From positions 1-34,127 of IMG/VR virus record IMGVR_UViG_3300032235_000412: a stretch of 34,127 nucleotides of DNA. One strand, written 5' to 3'. The stretch comes from a virus. A program made the translations under genes and the position numbers. The notes below the pieces were generated by a model, which saw only the letters and a list, made by a program, of their open reading frames with translations, did not search any database and had not been told where the DNA came from. The stretch's first letter is position 1; the number at the start of each line of letters is the position of its first letter. Below are positions 14,302 through 22,740 of the stretch, piece after piece.

Positions 14302-14812
14302 CGAAGAACCTCTGAATTTCGTCGCATGTAAATCGAACATTTTTAGGGTTCGACAGTGAACTTTTTAGCGCCGTCCATATAGTCTTATCGCGCTGGTATG
14401 CATTCTGAACTGATTTTTCGTCTGGCTGATCATGCCAGTATCGCCGATCAGTTGCATAACCATCCATACCACAAACTCTGATTTCCTCATAGCCGAGGTA
14501 ATCAGCAAGCCAGACGGCTTTCGGTCCCGAGAGATTGAAGTTCGGGATGATGCCCGCCCATATTATGCCATCTCCTGAAAGCTCACGAAAGTGAGAAACC
14601 TTATAGGCTGGATGGTCTTTCACAATCTCGAAGATCGGCTTATCGGCAAAGAGGATGTAGGACAGAGGCAATAGCAGAGAATGCTGATTGACACCGATAA
14701 GATCGAAATGCTGCGGGAGATTGTAAATATCAGACAAAAGTCGAGGTGCGCCGCCTAGAATAGCGACACTCTCCCCTTTATGGCGATTTTTGAATTGTCC
14801 TAGCTCAAGCAT
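14291..14812 (-). CDS. Rossmann-like protein resembling DUF115/MptE or sialyltransferase-fold enzymes
   Basis: A protein of about 173 residues starting MLELGQFKNRHKGESVAILG. The motif VAILGGAPRLL, followed by DLIGVNQ, LSYILFADK and LGYEEIRVCGMDGY, resembles the N-terminal fold of DUF115/MptE-like proteins and GT-A/GT42-type glycosyltransferase-like proteins. A substrate cannot be named. It lies between the capsid gene and the head-tail connectors, where it interrupts an otherwise structural run, so it looks like a moron. It is separated from the capsid gene by a strong hairpin. The start was chosen over 14920, which lies inside the capsid gene. Confidence 0.68.
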   Translation of the reverse strand: MLELGQFKNRHKGESVAILGGAPRLLSDIYNLPQHFDLIGVNQHSLLLPLSYILFADKPIFEIVKDHPAYKVSHFRELSGDGIIWAGIIPNFNLSGPKAVWLADYLGYEEIRVCGMDGYATDRRYWHDQPDEKSVQNAYQRDKTIWTALKSSLSNPKNVRFTCDEIQRFFDEN

Positions 14813-14830
14813 CAATCTGCCTAAGAAGAA

Positions 14831-14852
14831 GTGGGGAGCCGAAGCTCCCCAC
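14831..14852 (-). terminator. strong hairpin with UUCG tetraloop after the capsid gene
   Basis: A perfect 9-bp stem GTGGGGAGC / GCTCCCCAC. On the minus strand its loop is UUCG closed by C-G, the exceptionally stable tetraloop. It begins 9 bases after the capsid stop codon. The following bases are pyrimidine-rich but not a T-run, so it may be an attenuator or an mRNA 3'-end stabiliser for the abundant capsid message rather than a full terminator. Confidence 0.7.
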
Positions 14853-14861
14853 TCTAAACCG

Positions 14862-16124
14862 TTAGGTCGTAACGATTTCCTTACAAGCCGCGAAGGACTG
14901 AGCATTACGCACAGCCACATCGACGTCTTGGAAGAAGGCGATGCGAGTGCCGCCGGAGGTCGAGAGCGTAGACGTATCGACCACGATATCGAGACCGGAG
15001 AACATGCCGATCATGAGATCGTTGAAGTTGCCGAAGATCATCGCCGACAGAGCCGAGCCAGAACCCTTCGTCAGATCGGACGGAACGAGGTTCGTTTCCG
15101 CGACCTGATAGCCAAGAAGGTTGTTCGTCTCGCCGAGGATGAAGTTGCCTTCGACACCGGAGGTCTGCTTCGCGGTCTGGCGGAGCTTCGACACGACCTT
15201 CGAGTTCGTGAGGTAAGCAAGCGAACCGTTCAGAGCATTGTCGATAGCGACTTCGCGCTGGAGGTTAACGACCGTTGCATAGGTCGGAGCGCCACCGTTC
15301 GTGCCGATCGTAACCGCGCCGATGCCCGAAGTGCCGAGAATGCCGGTAGGCTCGTTCGAACCACCGCCTTCGATAGCAACTTCATCGATCTTGCCGGCGA
15401 TCTGACGGGTGATGTCATCACGCAGAACGGCTTCGACCGACGGGTCCGACTGGATCATGAGCCGACGGGACAGATCGACATAACCGGCGACTGTCTTCGG
15501 CGACATCGTGACCTGAGCGAAGACGGGAGCGCCTTCGGTCGGAGCCGAACCTTCAGCGACGAATGCAACAGCAGTGCGGCCCGTGAGCTTCGGGATAGCC
15601 ACGTTGCCCTGAAGACCCGTCATCATGCGAGCGCCGAGGCTCGAAATGACGAGAGCTTCGCGCAGAGCATCGATGAACAGATCACCGCGATGATCCGTGC
15701 CGACCAGATAGCCACCCTTCGAGGTGCCTGTTCCGATGGAGGTCGTAACATCGCGCTGGCCCCAGCGAATGTCATTCGGGACGTAGAAGCCACGAGCGTC
15801 CTTGCCGGTGCGCTTGGCGATTTCGTCCGAAAGCTCGCGCTCGAAGCCAGCCTTGCGCCAGTCATTCGAAGCAGCCGCATTGATCGCGCGGAGGAGGCTG
15901 TAGTTGCGCTTTTCAGCAACTGTCAGACCGACCATTGCGTTCGATGCGAAAGCTTCGGTGCCAATGGCATCGAGGATGACGCCACGGAACTGCTCAATCG
16001 AAAGACCGTCAGCCACCGCCTTGTCAGCGAGTTCACGCTTATTGTGCTTTGCGCCAAGATCCATGATTGCCTTGGCATTCCGCGCGAATTCCGAGCGGAT
16101 GTCTTCATGATTAACTTCGGTCAT
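14862..16124 (-). CDS. major capsid protein from probable internal start within the fusion
   Basis: Within the fusion, the codons before Met511 read GTT AAG GAG AAT CCC ATG, which puts a strong AAGGAG ribosome site exactly 6 bases before an ATG at the protease/capsid domain border. This predicts a free 420-residue HK97-fold capsid protein, a normal length for the family including its delta domain (MTEVNHEDIRSEFARNAKAI...). Later motifs include GTSKGGYLVGTDHRGDLF and AAFF-like closing strands (GGTRIAFFQDVDVAV). Independent production would explain how capsid subunits outnumber protease. Confidence 0.78.
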   Translation of the reverse strand: MTEVNHEDIRSEFARNAKAIMDLGAKHNKRELADKAVADGLSIEQFRGVILDAIGTEAFASNAMVGLTVAEKRNYSLLRAINAAASNDWRKAGFERELSDEIAKRTGKDARGFYVPNDIRWGQRDVTTSIGTGTSKGGYLVGTDHRGDLFIDALREALVISSLGARMMTGLQGNVAIPKLTGRTAVAFVAEGSAPTEGAPVFAQVTMSPKTVAGYVDLSRRLMIQSDPSVEAVLRDDITRQIAGKIDEVAIEGGGSNEPTGILGTSGIGAVTIGTNGGAPTYATVVNLQREVAIDNALNGSLAYLTNSKVVSKLRQTAKQTSGVEGNFILGETNNLLGYQVAETNLVPSDLTKGSGSALSAMIFGNFNDLMIGMFSGLDIVVDTSTLSTSGGTRIAFFQDVDVAVRNAQSFAACKEIVTT

Positions 16125-17654
16125 GGGATTCTCCTTAACGACCGTGATTGAAGGAATATCAGCTGCTCGTCCAACGCCGACAGATGCATCTGCTGGAATT
16201 GATACGACCGATACTTCGAGAGGAGTCCAGTCGTTAACGCGAAAGATCGTCCCATCTGCCGCATTTTCTTGGACCATGTTGTTGACGCGATAACCGACCG
16301 AAATATTCGACCGAATCCCGTCTACGACATCATCGAAGACTTCTTTGGCAAGCCCACTTTTTCCAAAGCGAACAGTCGCTCGCATCACACGAGCCGAGCC
16401 ATCGATAGTGATATCTTCGACGATACCGATCTGCTTGCTTGGATCATGGTCAAGCAGCAAGGGTGCGCGACCAGAACCAAGGAATTCAAGATTGATGCTC
16501 GATGCGGAATGATCAAGCACTTCAGTTCCGAAATACCGTTCTACCGGCATTTCAGATGAGACTGCAATACGGACGCGACGCGATTTTTCATCGACCGGCT
16601 TCGCATCCATCAAGATCGAGCGCTTTGAAAGGTCAGCAGACCGACCCATTTCAAATGCATCATTGGGAGCCGTGTTGATATCGAGCGCTTCGGAATCGTC
16701 CTCTGGCATCTCTGCCTCGGGAGCCTCCGGCTTCGGATCTGTGTCGATTTCAACTTCGACCTTAACCATCATGCGCTCTTCATCAGTCATATCGGCCTCG
16801 CCGGTCGCCTCTTCAAATAAGATCGGCGAATATTCGTGATCTTCAAGCCATGATCTAGCTTGAGATGAGGAGAACAACTTAGCGTCAAAACGAATGGCTT
16901 GCAATTCTGATTTCTGGTCCTTGATTCCATAGATGGCATCGATTCCAGTTCCGAATGCATTATTTTCTCGGCGGAAGCTGTCATATTGAGCTGGATCTTT
17001 GAGACGCGCAGCGTGTTCGTTCGGATAAGGACGCTCGTCGTAGGACCGAAGATCATTGATTTTGCGAAGGGTCGAGAAGCGATGACCGACCAGTGTTTCG
17101 GTCGCTTCCCAGCCATCTTCGCCTTCTCGATAGATGCGAATCAGTGCCGCCGGATCTTCCGGTGTTGCTTCAATTGAGAATTTGCTGTCTGGGATGCCGA
17201 GGGTGCCTTCACTCATAATATGCTCGATCTGCCCTCTAGCCGTGCCGCCGGAGGAATCCCAAGACACGAAATCACCCAGCTTCAGAGAGCCGGGTTCCGC
17301 GCGGTCATTTTCATCGATGGATTCCATGCGAGACGCCTTTGCTTCTGCCCATGATCTGCCGGGATCGCCGCCCCAGAGAGCCCAAGCGATTCGCCCATTG
17401 GACGGATAGCCGTCTTCGCCGGGACGAAACCCTTCGGCCTGTTTATCGACCTCATGCCGAGCGAAGAAGCTGGTCATGCGGCGAATCGTTTCTGGCGAAA
17501 GATCGACCTTGTTTTTGATATCCCGAGCCCGAGCGACGCCGACCTCGGTCCCGCCGCGACCGAATTCCTGCCGCCAAGCAAGACCGCGCTCGGCCTCGGT
17601 GACCATCGCATCGTTTGGAACGAGATCGATCTCGATGCCTTTATACGTTGCCAT
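14862..17654 (-). CDS. fused N-terminal module + HK97-type prohead protease + major capsid protein
   Basis: A 930-residue fusion. Residues about 1-110 form a module with RMTSFFARHEVDK and GRIAWALWGGDPGRSWAEAK, seen beside phage capsid genes. Residues about 125-200 resemble a TUDOR-like DUF2945 domain (LGDFVSWDSSGGTARGQIEH). Residues 250-280 hold an AIRFDAKLFSSSQARSWLEDH segment. An acidic linker follows. Residues about 360-500 are an S78 protease with the probable triad H403 (LLLDHD), S452 (ISVGY) and E480 (WTPLEVSVVSIPAD). Residue 511 on is the HK97-fold capsid protein with a helical scaffold-like delta region. GAGGTGA precedes the ATG and the start overlaps the portal stop. Confidence 0.9.
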   Translation of the reverse strand: MATYKGIEIDLVPNDAMVTEAERGLAWRQEFGRGGTEVGVARARDIKNKVDLSPETIRRMTSFFARHEVDKQAEGFRPGEDGYPSNGRIAWALWGGDPGRSWAEAKASRMESIDENDRAEPGSLKLGDFVSWDSSGGTARGQIEHIMSEGTLGIPDSKFSIEATPEDPAALIRIYREGEDGWEATETLVGHRFSTLRKINDLRSYDERPYPNEHAARLKDPAQYDSFRRENNAFGTGIDAIYGIKDQKSELQAIRFDAKLFSSSQARSWLEDHEYSPILFEEATGEADMTDEERMMVKVEVEIDTDPKPEAPEAEMPEDDSEALDINTAPNDAFEMGRSADLSKRSILMDAKPVDEKSRRVRIAVSSEMPVERYFGTEVLDHSASSINLEFLGSGRAPLLLDHDPSKQIGIVEDITIDGSARVMRATVRFGKSGLAKEVFDDVVDGIRSNISVGYRVNNMVQENAADGTIFRVNDWTPLEVSVVSIPADASVGVGRAADIPSITVVKENPMTEVNHEDIRSEFARNAKAIMDLGAKHNKRELADKAVADGLSIEQFRGVILDAIGTEAFASNAMVGLTVAEKRNYSLLRAINAAASNDWRKAGFERELSDEIAKRTGKDARGFYVPNDIRWGQRDVTTSIGTGTSKGGYLVGTDHRGDLFIDALREALVISSLGARMMTGLQGNVAIPKLTGRTAVAFVAEGSAPTEGAPVFAQVTMSPKTVAGYVDLSRRLMIQSDPSVEAVLRDDITRQIAGKIDEVAIEGGGSNEPTGILGTSGIGAVTIGTNGGAPTYATVVNLQREVAIDNALNGSLAYLTNSKVVSKLRQTAKQTSGVEGNFILGETNNLLGYQVAETNLVPSDLTKGSGSALSAMIFGNFNDLMIGMFSGLDIVVDTSTLSTSGGTRIAFFQDVDVAVRNAQSFAACKEIVTT
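16131..16136 (-). promoter_or_regulatory. internal Shine-Dalgarno for free capsid protein
   Basis: AAGGAG on the minus strand, 6 bases before the ATG at 16124, inside the protease-capsid reading frame at the exact domain junction. The match and spacing are better than for most gene starts in this genome, including several true ones, so chance is an unlikely explanation. Confidence 0.75.
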
Positions 17655-19128
17655 TTGTCACCTCTTGCCCGTCTACAATCGGAGGTGCCGGAGCTTTCTG
17701 ACCGAAAGGCTGGAATGCGGTTGTGATTCCATAAGTTTCGGCAAGCTCGCGCTCTGATTCGATCTGCTCGAATACCTCTTCGACATCGCGACCATAATGC
17801 GCTGCAATATCCTGCATCGTGACGATACCGTTTTGCAGACCCACAACATGCGCTTGGATTTCTTTAAGCGGATCGACCCAGTTCCAGCCGCGAGCGCGGA
17901 AGATCAGATTGTCGGCAAATTTATCATATTTGCTATCTGGAATCGGAATTGATGCTTTGGTCATTGTCATCAGCAGCCATTCTTTGAAGATCGGCTCGAT
18001 AAAATGCTCGATCATAAATTGCTGCATCATGCGGTAATGATCGCGGTCTTCCATCGTTCCTTGGCGGATCGATGAATAGGAAACGCCTTCCAGATTGTTG
18101 GCGAGAGAGACATAATTCACGCCAAGACCGGAAGCGATGCCGCGCAGAACTGCTTTTTCGAATTCAGCAAAAGCCGAGACCGGATGCTGCGGATCGAAGC
18201 TTTGAAAAGTCATGCCAGCCGGCAGCTGCTCGAACATACCGGGCTGCGCTTCCATAATCGGATTGTGTTTATCTTCTAGATCCGATCCGACATAACCATC
18301 ACCGCCGGGAGACGTGAAGAAGCCCATTTTTGAGGCTGCAACACGAGCGGCAACGAGTTCAGCCTCTTCGTATCCGTCAAGCATCTTCAACCGCGTGAGA
18401 GCGGTTGTCATTGTCGGCATTCCGCGTGTCTGGTGAGGACGTTCACGGAGATAGATGTGCAGCATTTCTTCGGCAGGAATGCGCTTGCGAAGAATGTTTG
18501 TCGGTCGAGAATAAATATCTGCGCCGGGATGATTTTCGAGCAGATGATAAGCGACCGCTTTTCCGTATTTGTCGATCTCGACACCCATACGGATTTCGTT
18601 GCCATTCTCGGTTGCGCGAAGATTGTATTGATCATCGAGATAGTCTGCCTCGATGAAATGGATTGCAAAACCGTATGGCAGATTGCGATTTTTTACCTTC
18701 TGAACAAGGACTTCGCCATCGCGGCACAGCGTTTCGATAAAAAGACGCTGGCAATCAAGCCACGAAAGCTTGCCATCCATAGTGCAGATGCCGGTGGAGC
18801 CCCAGCGATACCATGCGTTTTCAATGATTGTATTGCCGGGTGCATCGAGTGTACGATCAGAATTCCGACCACGAACTTGAACCCTCACGCCAGTTGATCC
18901 GACCACGTTTGTGGTCATCAATTGCAAATAGCGCCGCGCATAATCATTGTTGCGAGCCACATCTCGGCATCGGTCTCTTACGATTCGCAGAGCCGGATAG
19001 ATTTCGCTGTCAGCGCTTTTTTGAGTAACAAGAAAGTCAGCCAGAAGGCGACCCTTCTGCGCGGCAGCATATTGGCGAAGCGAGATCGGCTTTTTTTTCC
19101 GACCGAAAAATCTATCGATCAGCCCCAT
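17641..19128 (-). CDS. portal protein (lambda family)
   Basis: A 495-residue portal, forming the dodecameric ring through which DNA enters the head. It begins MGLIDRFFGRKKKP and contains IVRDRCRDVARNNDYARRYL and the VVGSTGVRVQVRGRN segment, characteristic of lambda-family portals. Later RERPHQTRGMPTMTTAL and a core helix region (GVSYSSIRQGTMEDRDHYRM) also match. The start shares one base with the preceding stop (TGATG) and the end overlaps the protease-capsid fusion by 14 bases. Length is normal for the family. Confidence 0.93.
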   Translation of the reverse strand: MGLIDRFFGRKKKPISLRQYAAAQKGRLLADFLVTQKSADSEIYPALRIVRDRCRDVARNNDYARRYLQLMTTNVVGSTGVRVQVRGRNSDRTLDAPGNTIIENAWYRWGSTGICTMDGKLSWLDCQRLFIETLCRDGEVLVQKVKNRNLPYGFAIHFIEADYLDDQYNLRATENGNEIRMGVEIDKYGKAVAYHLLENHPGADIYSRPTNILRKRIPAEEMLHIYLRERPHQTRGMPTMTTALTRLKMLDGYEEAELVAARVAASKMGFFTSPGGDGYVGSDLEDKHNPIMEAQPGMFEQLPAGMTFQSFDPQHPVSAFAEFEKAVLRGIASGLGVNYVSLANNLEGVSYSSIRQGTMEDRDHYRMMQQFMIEHFIEPIFKEWLLMTMTKASIPIPDSKYDKFADNLIFRARGWNWVDPLKEIQAHVVGLQNGIVTMQDIAAHYGRDVEEVFEQIESERELAETYGITTAFQPFGQKAPAPPIVDGQEVTNGNV

Positions 19129-19709
19129 CAGAACCTCACCAGAATGTTAGCACCAGTGCCGACGCCTCTACGACGTCGATCTTCCTGCGTCTCTTTCCAA
19201 ACCTCGGCCTTATATCGATCTCGCCACATCATAAGATCCGACAAGGGGATCTTTGTCAGGCTTCGACCGTTGATTGAGTAGGATGCAACATCGCCATCAG
19301 CACGACCCTGCAAAACAGACTCAATTTTCGTGAGCATAATTTCCGCATGAGTGCGCGGATCAGAACCATTTACATCAAGGTCTGGAATTATTTTAAACAG
19401 ACCACGATCAACAACAATACGGTTGTTGTCAGAGTTTCGAAGGATTTCAAGCTGCCAGTGATATTCGCCGACAACGAAATTGCTCGAAGTTGAAGAGTTC
19501 GCAGTGAAAAGAAATCCGCCTTGATAGGATGTTCCAACTATCTGGATTTCATTGTTATTGCCTGTCGCAACACGAGCGACATATGTCGCGGTGTAGAGCG
19601 ATGGCGAATAATCTTCGAGGTCCATTCGACGCCATTGGACATAATCGCCGACAACGATTTCCTCTGGCTCTTCGAGCGGCGAATTAGCAGCATCAAAAAG
19701 GTTCGCCAT
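19128..19709 (-). CDS. head-tail connector with gpW-like C-terminus
   Basis: A 193-residue protein between terminase and portal. The N-terminal 120 residues are beta-rich (VGDYVQWRRMDLEDYSPSLY...VGEYHWQLEILR). The last 70 (LQGRADGDVASYSINGRSL, then LSDLMMWRDRYKAEVWKE) resemble the small lambda gpW connector, which closes the head after packaging. Start 19709 was chosen because GGAGATGAA precedes it and it follows the terminase stop by one base; an ATG 15 bases upstream is less likely. The extra N-terminal domain is of unknown role. Confidence 0.75.
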   Translation of the reverse strand: MANLFDAANSPLEEPEEIVVGDYVQWRRMDLEDYSPSLYTATYVARVATGNNNEIQIVGTSYQGGFLFTANSSTSSNFVVGEYHWQLEILRNSDNNRIVVDRGLFKIIPDLDVNGSDPRTHAEIMLTKIESVLQGRADGDVASYSINGRSLTKIPLSDLMMWRDRYKAEVWKETQEDRRRRGVGTGANILVRF

Positions 19710-19710
19710 T

Positions 19711-21564
19711 TCATCTCCACCCATTCACGAAGCCACCTCGCGCTGGTGCCCTTCGGTTTGGTCGCACCATCATCGCAGGTTGAATTTCATTCGGTTGCGA
19801 ATCTGGTTCAATAGTTTCGGTCGGTGCTTCAGATACTGTTGGCCGGGATTGTAGCTTATCCGCCACCAGATTCATATTGGCATTTAATAAAGAATATGCC
19901 GCCAAAGCATAAACCCTGCAATCGAGAGCCTCGTTTCTGGGTCTGATTTTCTGCCATTCGCGCCGCAAGAAACCCTTATGATATCGCGAAACAAGCTGCT
20001 CGGCTGTGATCTGGCGGAAATATTCGTCATCGTAGCTTTGCGGGAAATGGCAATATCCTGCCCCCGGCTCAGTAATTCTTAACCTCGAATAGATCAATTC
20101 CTTGGCTGTATCGACGCCGACCGGGAACAATTTGACCCGCTGTGCGTTGTTGATAGTCGGTCGTCCGACCAATGGCTTGCCCTCACCACCAACGCCTCGG
20201 ATGGCAAAAACCCGCCGACCTTCTCGCGCCTTGCAGAAGGCATAAACGGCTTGCGTGTGATGCCCTCCCGAATCAACGCAAGCTGATCGGATCGGGAGTT
20301 CAACCCCTCGAATGTGGAAATAGGTCTTTCGTAGGTGTGTATCTAGCTCGCCCCAAACGACCGCTGAAGACGGATCTCCGTATATAGTCTTGTATTCAAG
20401 CGACCAGCTTTCCTCATTCCGACCCCAGCCGACGATCTCCATTTCAAGGCGATCATCTTGAACGTCCACGCCGGCAGTAATGATGATCACGCCATCCGGC
20501 AGAGTGTCTCCATAATCCTCGCGCCGCTCCGAGACGCCGATATCATCGACCCGCTGGCCCTCCTCCTCCCAAGTCTCGCCGAGATAGGTATTGATCCAAA
20601 CTCGGAGCGTTGCCGGTTGCTTTCTGGCTTCGAGAAAGTCGCGCACCCCATCTTCGAGACTCATCCAAGGCGAATAGAGAGCCGACAATCGAAAGCCAGC
20701 CGTGCCTTTGAATGGAGCATGAGCCCGCCACTCGCCTTTGCGGATTGCCCGCAGCCGCTTGGAATCGTCCCAAACCGATCCGCAATCCTCGCAGACATAA
20801 GCAGCAGTCTCCGGCGCCTCTTTGTCGAACTGGACATTCGCCCATTTCAAAGTGCGGAATTCGCTGCAATCTGGGCAAGGCACATAATATTCGCGCTGGT
20901 CGCTTTCGGAAAAGGCTTGCTCGATTCGGCTCTGACCTTTGACGGTTGGAGTCGAAACCATGATCAGCTTTTTATTCCAGAAAGTCGCCGAGCGCTTTCG
21001 AGCGAGCGAGATCGGATCGCCTTCGGCTCCAGCCGAGACGGGATATCGATCCACCTCATCGCAGAGAACGATACGGATCGGTCTGGATGCGAGAGACGAA
21101 GGCGAGTTCGCGCCGCAAGCCGTAATATGCCCGCCGGGAAAGACCTTGTGCAGAGTCGTGTTGCCGCTGTCTCGTGATCGAGGATCGGCGACCTTGTTTT
21201 GCAGGACAGGAGTATCGCGGAGCATTGTCGCAAGGCGATCCTTCGACCAAGCTTGCGCCATATCGAGTGTCGGCTGCACGACCAAGATCGGAGCCGGATC
21301 TTGATCGATATGATAGCCCAAGACGTTATTGCATATCTCGGTCTTTCCGATCTGCGCCGAGGACATCACGACGATATTATTCACGGATGGATCGTTGACC
21401 GCATCCATAATGCCGCGCTGATATTCGGCTCGCGATGTAGACCACGAACCGGGTTCGGCAGATGCTTCTGGCGAGAGTCGGCGGTTCGCATCAGCCCACT
21501 GGCTCACCGACAGGTTCGGCGGTGGAGTCAATATCGCCATCGTCTGCCGCACTAGTTCCGACAT
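19711..21564 (-). CDS. terminase large subunit (lambda GpA family)
   Basis: An approximately 617-residue DNA-packaging ATPase and nuclease. The opening (LTPPPNLSVSQWADANRRLS) is typical of GpA. Walker A is SSAQIGKTE (about residues 68-76), Walker B IVLCDE (165-170), and a zinc ribbon follows (C230-x2-C233 and C258-x2-C261). The nuclease region includes AGVDVQDDRLEMEIVGWG. The start is uncertain: ATGs at 21630, 21564 and 21543 all lie inside the end of the small-subunit gene and none has a convincing ribosome site. 21564 is chosen to keep the first helix. Confidence 0.93.
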   Translation of the reverse strand: MSELVRQTMAILTPPPNLSVSQWADANRRLSPEASAEPGSWSTSRAEYQRGIMDAVNDPSVNNIVVMSSAQIGKTEICNNVLGYHIDQDPAPILVVQPTLDMAQAWSKDRLATMLRDTPVLQNKVADPRSRDSGNTTLHKVFPGGHITACGANSPSSLASRPIRIVLCDEVDRYPVSAGAEGDPISLARKRSATFWNKKLIMVSTPTVKGQSRIEQAFSESDQREYYVPCPDCSEFRTLKWANVQFDKEAPETAAYVCEDCGSVWDDSKRLRAIRKGEWRAHAPFKGTAGFRLSALYSPWMSLEDGVRDFLEARKQPATLRVWINTYLGETWEEEGQRVDDIGVSERREDYGDTLPDGVIIITAGVDVQDDRLEMEIVGWGRNEESWSLEYKTIYGDPSSAVVWGELDTHLRKTYFHIRGVELPIRSACVDSGGHHTQAVYAFCKAREGRRVFAIRGVGGEGKPLVGRPTINNAQRVKLFPVGVDTAKELIYSRLRITEPGAGYCHFPQSYDDEYFRQITAEQLVSRYHKGFLRREWQKIRPRNEALDCRVYALAAYSLLNANMNLVADKLQSRPTVSEAPTETIEPDSQPNEIQPAMMVRPNRRAPARGGFVNGWR

Positions 21565-22060
21565 TCGCGGATGCGATGACGGGATTTCGAGTGCGGATTT
21601 CAATGCCCGAGAGTTCCGCGAGCGCTTCATTGATTTCGTCTTTCAAGATCGACTTGGCTTCGTTGAGATTGTCGGCTGCATAGACTGCCGGCGCTGCCTT
21701 CGATGGAATGGCAAGCATCTTCGAGCGCATGTTCGATGCCATCGCCTCCCATGCGGCTGCAATATCTTCTGCCGGAATAAGGCGATTTTCCATCTGCGCC
21801 TTTTCCATTTCGGCAAGATCCGCTCGCGCCGCAGTCAATCGAGTGCGGTGGCTTGTGAGATCGCCGGTGACCGAAGATGCATCACCTTTAAGCGCTCGCT
21901 CGCGAAGGAATTTGATATAGCCACGAACACAAGGCACAAGCTCATATCGACCGCGTGAATGACGCGGAATGATACCGTCATTCACAAGCCGAGCGATGCT
22001 CTGCGGAGTTAGATCGAGCAGTTTGCAGATTGTTTCGAGCGGGAATGTTTGCGCTGCCAT
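21491..22060 (-). CDS. terminase small subunit (Nu1-like)
   Basis: A 189-residue protein that recognises the packaging site. The N-terminus is a winged-helix or excisionase-like DNA-binding domain (ICKLLDLTPQSIARLVNDGI then RHSRGRYELVPCVRGYIKFL), as in lambda Nu1. A charged helical region (ARADLAEMEKAQMENRL) serves in oligomerisation and contact with the large subunit. It starts on the stop of the Mom-like gene (TAATG) and overlaps the large-subunit start. The acidic low-complexity tail (DDGDIDSTAEPVGEPVG) is unusual and lies in the overlap. Confidence 0.85.
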   Translation of the reverse strand: MAAQTFPLETICKLLDLTPQSIARLVNDGIIPRHSRGRYELVPCVRGYIKFLRERALKGDASSVTGDLTSHRTRLTAARADLAEMEKAQMENRLIPAEDIAAAWEAMASNMRSKMLAIPSKAAPAVYAADNLNEAKSILKDEINEALAELSGIEIRTRNPVIASANVGTSAADDGDIDSTAEPVGEPVG

Positions 22061-22740
22061 TAGGTTTTATCCTTTGGAGCGTGTGGGTCAGTGTTGCACT
22101 GCCGCTGTTCCGAGGGGTTCTCGGTCATTGCCTGCTTCACACGCTTAGGATATGGCTTCGCAAGCGGAATAATACGATCACGCATCTCTGAGTCAAGTGG
22201 CATAAGATAGCGATATTTTCCCGGCACATCAACAACATATGCATTTTGATCTAGTTTTTGAGCGCCTGATAGATTTTGAATAAGCCCAAGAGATCCAAGT
22301 GATCTTGGATGCGTTAGTTTGTTTTTAATCATATAAAATTTTGCACTTCCGCTTTGCCCTGCATAAATCCAGTTACCAGCCTGATAGATTCCGCCATGAT
22401 GGTTTTGCGATTGATCGGCAAATGAAACGATAAGTTTTATTTTTGGATTTGATTTTTTCAAAAACTTTATGGCTATAGCTGCAATTTTAGAAACAGGCGT
22501 TTGATGTTTGGTAAGTGCAATTCGCACTAGTTCGACGCATTCGTCTTGCCCAAGATTATACGGATTTCCAAGATTAGGCGTTGCGCCGCGCGCAAACAAA
22601 ACAACTCCAATAAATTTATTATTTTCCCATGCACCAACTTTCACCAGTTTACCTACCGGGATGCATTTGCTGTAATGCCAGTTCTCACACGCAAACTTAG
22701 CTGCTTCGTGCGTAGCCCAGTCAATTTTTAGATCAACCAT
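22060..22740 (-). CDS. mom: Mom-like DNA adenine modification protein
   Basis: A 226-residue protein resembling phage Mu Mom, the GNAT-like enzyme that converts adenine in phage DNA to a carbamoylmethyl form and shields it from restriction. Shared-looking features are ENWHYSK (residues 20-25 region), FARGATPNLG, DECVELVRIALTKH and SFADQSQNHHGGIYQAGNW (about 106-124), the last resembling the acyl-CoA-loop region of GNAT folds. Start 22740 follows AGGA and overlaps the ParB-like stop by 8 bases. The C-terminal 25 residues are basic and proline-rich, an extension of unknown use. Assignment is by motif memory. Confidence 0.8.
   Translation of the reverse strand: MVDLKIDWATHEAAKFACENWHYSKCIPVGKLVKVGAWENNKFIGVVLFARGATPNLGNPYNLGQDECVELVRIALTKHQTPVSKIAAIAIKFLKKSNPKIKLIVSFADQSQNHHGGIYQAGNWIYAGQSGSAKFYMIKNKLTHPRSLGSLGLIQNLSGAQKLDQNAYVVDVPGKYRYLMPLDSEMRDRIIPLAKPYPKRVKQAMTENPSEQRQCNTDPHAPKDKT

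Noticed and set aside
14790-16151. A 453-codon open frame on the plus strand opposite the capsid gene
   Set aside because: It lies wholly antisense to a well-supported capsid protein, shows no known motif and has Arg/Ala/Asp-rich composition typical of a reverse-frame shadow of a codon-biased gene.
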